From positions 248,001-312,000 of the forward strand of contig NZ_DALZYX010000004.1 in NCBI RefSeq assembly GCF_031987975.1: DNA of 64,000 bases. Direction: 5' to 3'. The notes under the pieces are model-generated. The model was not told the DNA's origin. It made no database searches and was given only the letters and a program-made list of their open reading frames with translations. The position numbers and the translations under genes are program-made. This DNA comes from Pseudescherichia sp031987975 (GTDB lineage Bacteria; Pseudomonadota; Gammaproteobacteria; Enterobacterales; Enterobacteriaceae). This document shows positions 26,967 through 35,649 of this stretch, one piece after another; position 1 is the stretch's first letter, and each line of letters starts with the position of its first letter.

Positions 26967-28073
26967 CTAGAGAAACGTTTTCACCCGTGCATACACTTCG
27001 CTACAGCTGATTTTATCTAATGCTGAGGCGTAATGATGTTCATCAAATGTGGTAAAGGCTTTATAGATAACCGAGTGTAGCTCCGGATCCTGGTAAGGAC
27101 CATAGAGCATAGGCGAGGTCACGACGAACATGCTGACGGTTGGGATCTGCATAGCGACAGCAAGGTGCAGGGGACCGGTATCCGACGTCACCAGCAGGCT
27201 CATCTTCTTGATCTCCTGCAGCAGGCCAGGGATCGTGGTTTTACCAATCATCGGCAGAACGCGATCGTGATAGCGAGCGTCGAGCTGCTGCAGGAACGTA
27301 GTCTGCAGCGCGACTTCGTTCGGTGCGCCAATCAGCACGATTTTTACCGCCTCGTAGTCGTTAATCAGCTGGGTGGCGAGGCGGGCAAAATTCTCTGTCG
27401 ACCAGCATTTGCGCAGGCTCGAAGCCCCCATCTGGAAGCCAATATACTTCACCGCCGGATCGCGGGTCGCTTCATCCACCTCGACGTTCGCGGGCAGACG
27501 CATCGCCCGGGAAGGTTCGCTGCTAAGAAATGGGCCGATCAGCTCCAGCTTACGTTGAATAGTGTGACCTACGAAATTCTTCAGGCGGCTGGTTGCCCAC
27601 TTGCTGACCAGGGCGATATTCTGCTTATCGTTATCGATAAAGACATATTTTGCCCCGGCGCGGATGGCGCTGAGAAAGTCATAGGGCGTGTGGGAGTGCA
27701 GAATAATTGCCGCATCCGGGCGGCCATGCTGCTTAATATTTTTTACCAGCGCCGAGACCGTGGTCAGCTTGTTATCCCAGGCGATCAGGCTATCCCAGTC
27801 TTTACCCGCCGAGAGAAACTGCACCATTTTTTTATGGCAGATAAGAGTAATATGCGCCTCTGGATACTCCTGACGAATAGCGTGAATCGCCGGGGAGTTC
27901 ATCATGAAATCACCCAGCGCCGTCGAGGAGTAGATAACAATATTTTTAATATTGCGCTTATCTTCCTGGGCAAACTCCGCCTGGGTAGAAGCCAGGCCGT
28001 TCTTACCCGTATACAGCCGCAAAAACAGGTTAACCACAACCAGCTGTATCTTTTTTCTCAGTGCTCGAATCAT
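26967..28073 (-). CDS. glycosyltransferase family 9 (putative core heptosyltransferase)
   Basis: A 368-residue GT9 protein with a basic, hydrophobic N-terminal extension (about 1-40) before the family start IKNIVIYSSTALGDFMMNSPAI. The donor-site segments GFQMGASSLRKCWSTENFA and VTSDTGPLHLAVAM are present. It is neither WaaC, WaaF nor WaaQ, all of which occur elsewhere in the window. By family it should transfer an ADP-heptose sugar to the outer core; acceptor and donor are not known. It is encoded between another GT9 gene and the WaaY-like kinase. Confidence 0.8.
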   Translation of the reverse strand: MIRALRKKIQLVVVNLFLRLYTGKNGLASTQAEFAQEDKRNIKNIVIYSSTALGDFMMNSPAIHAIRQEYPEAHITLICHKKMVQFLSAGKDWDSLIAWDNKLTTVSALVKNIKQHGRPDAAIILHSHTPYDFLSAIRAGAKYVFIDNDKQNIALVSKWATSRLKNFVGHTIQRKLELIGPFLSSEPSRAMRLPANVEVDEATRDPAVKYIGFQMGASSLRKCWSTENFARLATQLINDYEAVKIVLIGAPNEVALQTTFLQQLDARYHDRVLPMIGKTTIPGLLQEIKKMSLLVTSDTGPLHLAVAMQIPTVSMFVVTSPMLYGPYQDPELHSVIYKAFTTFDEHHYASALDKISCSEVYARVKTFL

Positions 28074-28091
28074 TCAATGAAACCTGTCTTA

Positions 28092-29102
28092 TTAACGCTG
28101 TTCCTGCAGACGAATGAAGGCATTATACACCTCATCGACCGGGATGTTGCGGACATCATAGCCCTCACCCTGTAGCAGTTCATGCGGTACGGCCCACGGC
28201 GTCCAGAGCCAGGCCGCTTTGTTGCCAAACAGAGCAACGATAGGTTTATGAACGCCAGCGGCAATATGCAGCGCGCCGCCGTCGCTGGTAACTATCCGAT
28301 CGCATAGCGACATGCCCGCCATCAGCTCGCGGATGTTTTGCGTGACGACCGGAAGCAGCGATACGCCCTGACAGTGATCAATAATGTAGTGCGCCTTCTC
28401 ATCATCGCCCGGATGCAGTTTGTTATCTGCGCTGCCCGGAGACCAGAAGAGCAGGATATGACACGGCTGCTCGGCGGCAAGCCGCTGCGCCAGGGCGACA
28501 AAGTTTTCTACCGGCCAACGCTGCTCGGGCCGACGGGAGCTGATCTGTAATCCGTATACCGGCAGGCCGTCATCGGGGAGATTGATCTTCTGCTTAATGG
28601 CCGCTGTCTCTTCAGGCCGCACGTACAGCTCCAGCGGGCCAGGCTCGGCGGTGATGCCCAGCGGTTCGGCTAAGCGCGCCAGCAGCTTCACCAGGTGCTC
28701 TTTCTGCGTTGATTCCGGCAGCGCATCGGTCACGTCAGGCGGACAGTCGTTACCGATAGCAATGATTTTTTTTGCCCCCGCCAGCTTTGCCCACTGCAAA
28801 GGACGCTTATCCCAACGCTCTTTAGCAACAATCGCCACGTCGTAGCGCGCACGACGAAGATCGATAATGGTTTTGAGCCGCTGCCACAGGACGCTTAACG
28901 CCGACGTTCCTTTGCTGCGGTGGTGCAGCTTGCTGTAGAGAAACACCTTGCCTACGTGCGGGTTATTATCCAGCACCGGTTTGTTGTAGGTATTGACCAG
29001 CAGATCGACCTTGCTTCCCGTTTCATGGGCAATAGTTGCAATCAGCGGCGTGGTCAGAATCAGGTCGCCAATATTGTCGCGACGAATAATCAAAACCTTC
29101 AT
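28092..29102 (-). CDS. glycosyltransferase family 9 (putative core heptosyltransferase)
   Basis: A 336-residue GT9 protein opening MKVLIIRRDNIGDLILTTPLIATIAHE, with GLQISSRRPEQRWPVENFV and TSDGGALHIAAGVHKPIVALFG as donor-site segments. It overlaps the waaL stop codon by four bases, so it is translated with waaL. Similar heptosyltransferase-like proteins are found in core clusters of several enterobacteria, but the sugar and linkage cannot be read from the sequence. Confidence 0.82.
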   Translation of the reverse strand: MKVLIIRRDNIGDLILTTPLIATIAHETGSKVDLLVNTYNKPVLDNNPHVGKVFLYSKLHHRSKGTSALSVLWQRLKTIIDLRRARYDVAIVAKERWDKRPLQWAKLAGAKKIIAIGNDCPPDVTDALPESTQKEHLVKLLARLAEPLGITAEPGPLELYVRPEETAAIKQKINLPDDGLPVYGLQISSRRPEQRWPVENFVALAQRLAAEQPCHILLFWSPGSADNKLHPGDDEKAHYIIDHCQGVSLLPVVTQNIRELMAGMSLCDRIVTSDGGALHIAAGVHKPIVALFGNKAAWLWTPWAVPHELLQGEGYDVRNIPVDEVYNAFIRLQEQR

Positions 29103-30508
29103 GACGCACTCCCTGGCACGCTATTTTTATCTTTGGTCACGATTAGACCGATCATCAGGCCGGTAAAGGCCATAAACTGCTCTAAAAAGTGATCCCGCAG
29201 CATATTATCGACGCTGGAGCGGAAGAGGAAACTTACCGCCATCAACGACAAAAAGAGACCCGGCATGACCAGCTTTTTCGAGAAGGCATCCCAGCCCACC
29301 ACAATTAACGAGATCACGAAGCATAACCAGCCCGCCAGACCAAGAAAGCCGTTTTGTAGCGCAAAATCGATTACGCCGTAGTGGCTATTATCCTGCTTAA
29401 TAGAAGGATCATGATAAGCCTTCTGTAGCAGCACCAAAAATGCGTCTTTACGCGGCCCGGTACCAAAAGGATTTTCAAACACCAGCTTCCAACCCTGATG
29501 GAAAAAGGTTGAGCGGCAGGCGTTTGACTCATCTAACACCCGACCGGTGCTATCCTGCAGGGTCGGTCCTGTAAAACCATCGTAGCAGCGATTATCCACC
29601 GAGAGATTCCACCCGGATACGGCGTCCTGGCTCAGGCTCTGCCAGCGTGGATCCTGAGTCCAGGAAGTATAGCCGACGGCAGCAACCATCAGCGCTACCG
29701 CTGCGCCGGTCAACACCATCTTCTTGCGGTTGTCCCGGTTAAGCATCCTGGCGGCAATAAAAGCGCAGATAGAAATGGTGCTGCCAATCAAACCGATCGT
29801 ACCCCAACGGGTATTCACCAATGCGGTGGCGACAAAGCAGACGGCAATGAAAAAGAGCAGCAGGCTGGTTTTAAAGATCAAAAACTTGCGGTGCAGAAAC
29901 AGACGGGAAAGCAGCTCGGCGAAGAGAATGCCGCAGATGAAGTTGATCTGAAAGCTCATCTCGGTGCGCGTGCGCACAATCCAGGTAATGCCCCAGTCAA
30001 TATAGCCGTTACGCAGGTACATAAAGCCGGTCTGGATAATGTGAATAAATATCACGCCCAACGAGCAAAGCACCACCAGAGAGAGAAAGCGGGTTTTACT
30101 TAAGCCACGGAAGCAGCTGGCACTAAAGGAGTAGATGAGCAGACCAATGAAAAAGAGTAACCCAGCGCGCAGGTACTGTCCCTGCCAGCTGCGAAACATC
30201 TGCTTAAGATCCGGGGCAACCAGCAGGCCGTTCAACAAGGTGAATACCAACAGGCCAGCAAGAAGATAAACTGGAATACGCGATTTAAGATTATGCTCCA
30301 GCGGCATACCCTGCTTTTTAAAGTAGAGATACAGGGTCATCGCCAGGCCAACATAGATAAAAAGATTGCGGTTGGTAGGCAAGTTTGAGTTTTCAATCGG
30401 CCAGACAAAACACAGAATGCAGAAACAGAAAAGCAGAAGCGAAGTGGTCACTTTTTTAGCGGAAAGATTCGCTAAAGACTGAACGGCTATCATATTAAAA
30501 CCTATCAT
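29099..30508 (-). CDS. waaL: O-antigen ligase WaaL
   Basis: A 469-residue polytopic inner-membrane protein with about ten to twelve hydrophobic helices and a large periplasmic loop (roughly 290-370) ending in the O-antigen ligase motif region FHQGWKLVFENPFGTGPRKDAF and NSHYGVIDFALQNGFLG. WaaL joins O-antigen from undecaprenyl diphosphate to the outer core. The 30493 ATG (MIAVQSL) is an alternative start with AGG upstream. In E. coli waaL lies in the hldD operon; here it is inside the waaQ operon. Lower GC than flanking housekeeping genes is typical for this locus. Confidence 0.88.
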   Translation of the reverse strand: MIGFNMIAVQSLANLSAKKVTTSLLLFCFCILCFVWPIENSNLPTNRNLFIYVGLAMTLYLYFKKQGMPLEHNLKSRIPVYLLAGLLVFTLLNGLLVAPDLKQMFRSWQGQYLRAGLLFFIGLLIYSFSASCFRGLSKTRFLSLVVLCSLGVIFIHIIQTGFMYLRNGYIDWGITWIVRTRTEMSFQINFICGILFAELLSRLFLHRKFLIFKTSLLLFFIAVCFVATALVNTRWGTIGLIGSTISICAFIAARMLNRDNRKKMVLTGAAVALMVAAVGYTSWTQDPRWQSLSQDAVSGWNLSVDNRCYDGFTGPTLQDSTGRVLDESNACRSTFFHQGWKLVFENPFGTGPRKDAFLVLLQKAYHDPSIKQDNSHYGVIDFALQNGFLGLAGWLCFVISLIVVGWDAFSKKLVMPGLFLSLMAVSFLFRSSVDNMLRDHFLEQFMAFTGLMIGLIVTKDKNSVPGSAS

Positions 30509-30536
30509 AAAACTGACAATCAGCTGTAAAAAAGCG

Positions 30537-31334
30537 CTACAAGTTATTGCGCTGCGAATGCGTTACGATCCTGTGAGTCTTGCGCTCATATGACGATAGT
30601 AACTGCCCTTCGTTCTTAAATATCGCCTTCAGATCCTTGGCGAAATAGATCTTCATAAAACGTAAAATGTCCCGCTGCGTCAGACCAATATTGATTGAGG
30701 AAAAATAGAGACCAATAAGGTCTTTATCACGCCAGCGCTGTGGCACACGACGGCGAATCTGCGCCCGGTGCAGATCGATTATCGACAGCTTTAAATCGCG
30801 CTCCTCCCCGGAAAAGGGCAGGTGCAGCAGGAAGTGACACAGGTAGCAATCACGGTGGTTGACGCCAGCCTGATGCATCTTGCGCACCATTGTGGCCACG
30901 CGGCGAATAAGCATGCGCTTAACGTGCAGATCGGGCGGATTCACGCTCCAGTCGGCACAATAGTCTTCAAGGCTAATGGTTGGCGTCAGATCCTCAGTAA
31001 TAATAAACGAGGTTTTCGTCAGCGGATTAGTCCCTCTTTCCCCAAAGCCAACGCCGTGCATGGTATCAACACCGCACTCGTGCAGACGATGGATTGCGTT
31101 CCACTCCCGGTCAGCCCCCAGCACCGGCAGACGCAGGGAGAGCAGGTTTTTAACCACCTCCTTGACCGAGGTGCCCTGATGCCACTTCAGAAAGTAGCTT
31201 TTACCCGCCAGCTCAAAACGGATCGTTCTGCGCGTTTCAAGCTCGCGAAATACGTCGCCCTGCAGTTTTTTCACTTCGGCAAAGGCATCTTTACCGCGCC
31301 ATAAGGTGGCCAGCGGCTCTTTCAGTTCAACCAT
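30537..31334 (-). CDS. waaP: LPS core heptose I kinase WaaP
   Basis: WaaP phosphorylates heptose I of the inner core, which stabilises the outer membrane. The 265-residue length equals E. coli WaaP. Visible motifs are the ATP-lysine segment SYFLKWHQGTSVKEVVKN, the catalytic loop HQAGVNHRDCYLCHFLL and the metal site LSIIDLHRAQIRRR. It overlaps the end of waaG by eight bases. Confidence 0.96.
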   Translation of the reverse strand: MVELKEPLATLWRGKDAFAEVKKLQGDVFRELETRRTIRFELAGKSYFLKWHQGTSVKEVVKNLLSLRLPVLGADREWNAIHRLHECGVDTMHGVGFGERGTNPLTKTSFIITEDLTPTISLEDYCADWSVNPPDLHVKRMLIRRVATMVRKMHQAGVNHRDCYLCHFLLHLPFSGEERDLKLSIIDLHRAQIRRRVPQRWRDKDLIGLYFSSINIGLTQRDILRFMKIYFAKDLKAIFKNEGQLLSSYERKTHRIVTHSQRNNL

Positions 31335-32451
31335 TCACTTTACCCGTTATCATATCAGCCACCTTTTCCGGCAGGCTGTAGAGATCCTGCGTATCCGCAT
31401 AGTGACGGGCGTTGGCCGACCACTCGCCCAGGCGCGACGGCGTACCCAGCGCATCGGCCAGCGCCTTGTTCAGCGCAGCCTGCGAAAACGGCTCGTTAAT
31501 CACCATGCCACAGCGGGCATCCGCTATATAGGGCGCGTAGCCACAGACCCCGGTTACGATCGCCGGCAGTCCTGCCGCCACCGCCTCCAGCAGCACGATG
31601 CCTGCCGCCTCCTGTTTCGCAGGATGCATCAGCAGATCCGCTGCGGCCATCAGTTCGGCCACGTCGCTGCGTCCGGCAAAGAAGTGTACATTCTCTTTTA
31701 TGCCCAGCTTTGCAGCAAGCGCCGCGAACGGTCCAGGTTTATCCTGCCCGACAACAAACAGCAGCGTATTTTGCCGTAGGGCATCAGGCAGCGCGGCGAT
31801 GGCCTCGATAGTCCGCGCCACACCCTTACGGCTAAAATCTGACCCCACTTGCAGAACAAAGTTCTGATCCTCACCGATGCGGTTTTTTTCTCGGTAGATG
31901 CGACGGCCGTCGGGGATCTGCTGGCTGTATTTACGATCGGGGTAGATCCCCGGTGGCAGAATATGAAAGCGTTCAGGCTCGGTCTGGTAGTGACGTTGGA
32001 AATCGGCAATCTGCTTATCCGTCAGCATCAGCAGCTGCGTCTTCTTACCCTGCTCAAAGGTTGCGCGCTCAAAGGCCGCATAGTGGCGATAGCGTGAAGT
32101 CAGGCGATAGAGAAAGCCCTTCTCCTGCGCGACCTTCTCGGCATAGCAGACGTCTGCTGCGTAGTAGATATCGAGACCCGGCATCTTGTTGAAGCCCACG
32201 ACTCGCGCCACCGGATGCTGAGCAAGATGTGCTTTTACCCACTCATAGTACTCAGCGTTGCGCCCGTGATTGGTGCGTTTCCTGACCGGAACGACAATCA
32301 GCTCAAACTCTTCAGGACACTCGCCCTGCCAGGATTGAGTGTAGACGCGTACCTGGTGTCCGCGTCCGGCTACCGTCCGGGCAATACGCATGAAATCGCG
32401 CTGTAGCCCGCCAAACGGAAAGTACTTATAGAGGCAAAAGGCAACAATCAT
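31327..32451 (-). CDS. waaG: LPS core glucosyltransferase I WaaG
   Basis: WaaG adds the first outer-core glucose to heptose II. The 374-residue GT4 protein matches E. coli in length and opening (MIVAFCLYKYFPFGGLQRDFMRIA); the donor-site motif HPAKQEAAGIVLLEAVAAGLP with its EX7E glutamates is intact. It is WaaG and not the Klebsiella WabG type. It overlaps waaQ by four bases (ATGA). Confidence 0.96.
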   Translation of the reverse strand: MIVAFCLYKYFPFGGLQRDFMRIARTVAGRGHQVRVYTQSWQGECPEEFELIVVPVRKRTNHGRNAEYYEWVKAHLAQHPVARVVGFNKMPGLDIYYAADVCYAEKVAQEKGFLYRLTSRYRHYAAFERATFEQGKKTQLLMLTDKQIADFQRHYQTEPERFHILPPGIYPDRKYSQQIPDGRRIYREKNRIGEDQNFVLQVGSDFSRKGVARTIEAIAALPDALRQNTLLFVVGQDKPGPFAALAAKLGIKENVHFFAGRSDVAELMAAADLLMHPAKQEAAGIVLLEAVAAGLPAIVTGVCGYAPYIADARCGMVINEPFSQAALNKALADALGTPSRLGEWSANARHYADTQDLYSLPEKVADMITGKVNG

Positions 32452-33515
32452 AGCCCACCCGCCTGCACGGCAGCGTTAAGCGGTGGAAGCAGCGTCCGAG
32501 CGGCCGCAATAACCTCCTCCGCTGGGATCACAGAGAGATAGCGCCGGTTGCGATCGAGCTGGTCACGCGTCGGCATCGGCTGGTAGCTCCCGGCCCAGAG
32601 CACAACGGCATCATCTGACCACGGACGCCAGGCAATATGATCGGTTGCGCCAAAGAGGGCAATAATTTTGGTTTTTACCGCCGCGGCAATATGCATCGGC
32701 GCAGAATCGACGCCGATAAACAGCGCAGCATGATCGATAAGCGCGGCCAGCTCGGGAAAGCGCGTTTTTCCCGCCAGCGCGGTGACCGGTCGCGCTGCGC
32801 AGGCGCTGGCTATCTCTTCCACACAGCTCAGATCGTCCGCGCCTGGTCCGGAGGTGAGCACCACCTCATAACCCTGATGATGCAGGGCATCAATGACCTG
32901 GGAGAATTTACTGTTATCCCAGCACTTAAAGGCCTGACGTGCCGTGGGCTGGATCACCACATAGTGCTCCCCTACTCCGGCCGCAGTCAGCTGCTCGCGC
33001 ATCGCCTGCCAGTTTTGCCCGGTATAGCTCATGGTCAGCTCGCGGCAATCCTCGGTTATACCCAGCGGACGCAGCGCCGACAGGTTGCGCTCAACAATAT
33101 GATCGCCAACGACGGGGGCATGATGAGTAAAGCTTTTGCGCCAGAAGGCTGCCTGACGATGGGGAAAGTCCTGCGAAATCTTGACCCGGGCAGGCAGGCA
33201 GCGCACCAGCGCGGCAACCATCCACTGGTCGGTCAGATTGACGATAAGATCGTAACGGTTAGCGCGTAGCTGCTTGAGCACATCCACGAAGTTAGCGATT
33301 TTCTCCCCGGCTTTGGCTTTTTTATTTTTAAGGCCGTAGAGCGCGTTAATCTCTGCGTTTTCTGACAGGATGGGGATCGTGTCCTGATAGAGCAGCACGT
33401 CGATTTTCGCATCAGGGTAGCGGCGCTTCAGGGTGCTTACGACAGGCGTCGTGAGCAGCATATCCCCATGAAACCGCATTTTTATCAGCAGAACTCTTTG
33501 AAATGGCTTTTCCAC
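32448..33515 (-). CDS. waaQ: LPS core heptosyltransferase III WaaQ
   Basis: WaaQ adds the branching heptose III to heptose II. The 355-residue GT9 protein has the strongly conserved LLIKMRFHGDMLLTTPVVSTLK opening and the TARQAFKCWDNSKFSQV and GVDSAPMHIAAAV segments. The start is a GTG at 33515, since no ATG precedes the conserved region. It is the first gene of the seven-gene core operon, with a JUMPstart element 46 bases upstream. Confidence 0.95.
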   Translation of the reverse strand: MEKPFQRVLLIKMRFHGDMLLTTPVVSTLKRRYPDAKIDVLLYQDTIPILSENAEINALYGLKNKKAKAGEKIANFVDVLKQLRANRYDLIVNLTDQWMVAALVRCLPARVKISQDFPHRQAAFWRKSFTHHAPVVGDHIVERNLSALRPLGITEDCRELTMSYTGQNWQAMREQLTAAGVGEHYVVIQPTARQAFKCWDNSKFSQVIDALHHQGYEVVLTSGPGADDLSCVEEIASACAARPVTALAGKTRFPELAALIDHAALFIGVDSAPMHIAAAVKTKIIALFGATDHIAWRPWSDDAVVLWAGSYQPMPTRDQLDRNRRYLSVIPAEEVIAAARTLLPPLNAAVQAGGL

Positions 33516-33561
33516 AAGCGGCTCTTATCCGTTGATGATGACCAGTATAGACAACAATAAG

Positions 33562-33599
33562 CACGCTACCGCCCAGGCTTAACCGCTGCCTGAGCACCG
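33562..33599 (-). promoter_or_regulatory. JUMPstart element with ops site for RfaH
   Basis: Read on the minus strand this 38-base stretch follows the JUMPstart consensus almost base for base and ends with the ops core GGCGGTAGCGTG. RfaH binds a polymerase paused at ops and prevents early termination in long LPS and capsule operons. It lies in the 5' leader of waaQ. In E. coli the same leader has been reported to yield a small RNA that binds RfaH. The rest of the 320-base gap to waaA holds no gene. Confidence 0.92.
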
Positions 33600-33835
33600 T
33601 AACGCGCCCATTTTTGCGCGCTAGTGTAGCATTTTTTGCTGTCTAAGCCGACACGAATGTTTTTTCAGCAACTTGCTGATTTCAACTAACTTTATAAAAT
33701 TACTACAAAAAAGCATGCGTTTTAGGATTCATCGCCTGCGGGAGAGGGGATTTACGGCAATTTCGGCAAAAGTAATAGCATTGATGCAGCTAAATACATA
33801 AAATTCCCAGCACATCCATCAGCCAGTTGCGTACT

Positions 33836-35113
33836 ATGCTTCAATTGCTTTACACCACTCTTTTCTACCTGATTCAGCCGCTTATCTGGCTGCGTCTCTG
33901 GGTGCGTGGTCGCAAAGCACCGGCCTACCGCAAACGTTGGGGCGAGCGTTACGGCTACTATAAGCAACCGCTTAAGCCTGGCGGCATTCTGATGCACTCC
34001 GTTTCCGTGGGCGAAACCCTGGCGGCAATTCCGCTGGTTCGCGCCCTGCGCCATCGCTATCCCGACCTGCCGATTACCGTCACCACCATGACCCCGACCG
34101 GTTCGGAGCGCGTGCTCTCCGCTTTTGGCAACGACGTTCAGCACGTCTATCTGCCCTACGATCTGCCGGACGCACTCAATCGTTTTTTAAACGCTGTCGA
34201 TCCGAAGCTGGTGCTGGTGATGGAGACCGAACTATGGCCGAACCTGATCGCCGCCCTGCACAAACGCCAGATCCCGCTGGTGATCGCTAACGCCCGTCTC
34301 TCCGCGCGCTCCGCTAAAGGCTATGCCAGGCTGGGCGACTTTATTCGCACCCTGCTGCGCCGTATCACGCTGATCGCCGCTCAGAACGAAGAGGATGGCG
34401 AGCGCTTTATTGCCCTTGGCGCAAAGCGTAACCAGCTCACCGTCACCGGCAGCCTGAAATTCGATATCTCAGTGACGCCACAGCTCGCCTCCCGGGCCGT
34501 CACCCTGCGTCGCCAGTGGGCTCCGCATCGTCCGGTCTGGATCGCCACCAGCACCCATGAGGGCGAAGAGAGTGCGGTTATCGAGGCGCACCGGACGTTA
34601 TTGAGAGAGTTTCCTAACCTGCTGCTGATTCTGGTCCCGCGCCATCCGGAACGCTTCCCGGACGCCATCAACCTGGTGCGGCAGGCTGGCCTGAGCTACA
34701 TCACCCGCTCGTCAGGGGAAGTCCCCTCCAGCAGCACTCAGGTGGTGGTGGGCGATACCATGGGCGAGCTGATGCTGCTCTACGGCATTGCCGACCTCGC
34801 CTTCGTTGGCGGTTCGCTGGTAGAGCGCGGCGGTCACAACCCGCTGGAGGCCGCCGCGCACGCGATTCCGGTGCTAATGGGACCGCACACCTTTAACTTT
34901 AAAGATATCTGCGCCCGTCTGACTCAGGCCGACGGTTTGATCACCGTTGCGGACGTCGCCTCGCTAAGCAAAGAGGTCGCCTCCCTGTTGACCGATGAGG
35001 ACTACCGTAACTTTTATGGCCGTCATGCAGTAGAGGTGCTTTATCAAAACCAGGGCGCGCTGCAGCGTCTGTTACAATTGCTGGAACCCTATCTGCCACC
35101 AAAAGCCCATTAA
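33836..35113 (+). CDS. waaA: 3-deoxy-D-manno-octulosonic acid transferase
   Basis: WaaA transfers two Kdo residues from CMP-Kdo to the lipid IVA precursor of LPS. The start at 33836 (MLQLLYTTLFYLIQPLIW) gives 425 residues as in E. coli; the TTG three codons earlier is less likely. An N-terminal membrane anchor, the HSVSVGETLA motif and the GT30 donor-site segment GGSLVERGGHNPLEAAAHA are present. It is transcribed away from the waaQ operon and is followed by coaD. Confidence 0.97.
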   Translation: MLQLLYTTLFYLIQPLIWLRLWVRGRKAPAYRKRWGERYGYYKQPLKPGGILMHSVSVGETLAAIPLVRALRHRYPDLPITVTTMTPTGSERVLSAFGNDVQHVYLPYDLPDALNRFLNAVDPKLVLVMETELWPNLIAALHKRQIPLVIANARLSARSAKGYARLGDFIRTLLRRITLIAAQNEEDGERFIALGAKRNQLTVTGSLKFDISVTPQLASRAVTLRRQWAPHRPVWIATSTHEGEESAVIEAHRTLLREFPNLLLILVPRHPERFPDAINLVRQAGLSYITRSSGEVPSSSTQVVVGDTMGELMLLYGIADLAFVGGSLVERGGHNPLEAAAHAIPVLMGPHTFNFKDICARLTQADGLITVADVASLSKEVASLLTDEDYRNFYGRHAVEVLYQNQGALQRLLQLLEPYLPPKAH

Positions 35114-35122
35114 GGTTTTTAT

Positions 35123-35602
35123 ATGCAAAAGCGTGCGATTTACCCTGGCACCTTCGATCCAGTCACCAACGGTCATATCAACATCATCACCCGGGCCGCT
35201 GGCATGTTCGATCGGGTTATCATGGCGATTGCCGCCAGCCCGAGCAAAAAGCCGCTCTTCTCCCTGGACGAGCGCGTTGCTCTGGCGCAGGAAGCCACCG
35301 CCCATCTTGAAAACGTTGAGGTCATCGGCTTTAGCGATCTGATGGCGAGCTTTGCCCGCGACCAGCAGGCCACGATCCTGATCCGTGGTCTACGCGCCGT
35401 GGCCGATTTCGAGTATGAGACCCAGCTGGCGCATATGAACCGTCACCTGATGCCAGAGCTGGAGAGCGTCTTTCTGATGCCCGCCAAAGAGTGGTCGTTT
35501 ATCTCGTCATCGCTGGTCAAAGAGGTGGCGCGTCATCAGGGTGACGTTACGGACTTCCTGCCAGCAAACGTGCACCAGGCGCTTTTGCAGAAGCTTAAAT
35601 AA
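35123..35602 (+). CDS. coaD: phosphopantetheine adenylyltransferase
   Basis: CoaD adenylates 4'-phosphopantetheine to dephospho-CoA, the next-to-last step of coenzyme A synthesis. The 159 residues contain the nucleotidyl transferase motif PGTFDPVTNGH (residues 7-17) and the C-terminal ISSSLVKEVA motif. It follows waaA by nine bases, the conserved waaA-coaD pairing of enterobacteria. Confidence 0.98.
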   Translation: MQKRAIYPGTFDPVTNGHINIITRAAGMFDRVIMAIAASPSKKPLFSLDERVALAQEATAHLENVEVIGFSDLMASFARDQQATILIRGLRAVADFEYETQLAHMNRHLMPELESVFLMPAKEWSFISSSLVKEVARHQGDVTDFLPANVHQALLQKLK

Positions 35603-35608
35603 CGCTTT

Positions 35609-35634
35609 ACCCGGCGGCGCTGCGTTTGCCGGGG
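35609..35634. repeat. REP-like palindrome
   Basis: CCCGGC (35610-35615) pairs with GCCGGG (35628-35633) around a GGCGCTGCGTTT centre. It lies between the convergent genes coaD and mutM. Confidence 0.7.
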
Positions 35635-35649
35635 CTGGGCTTGGGCCTG

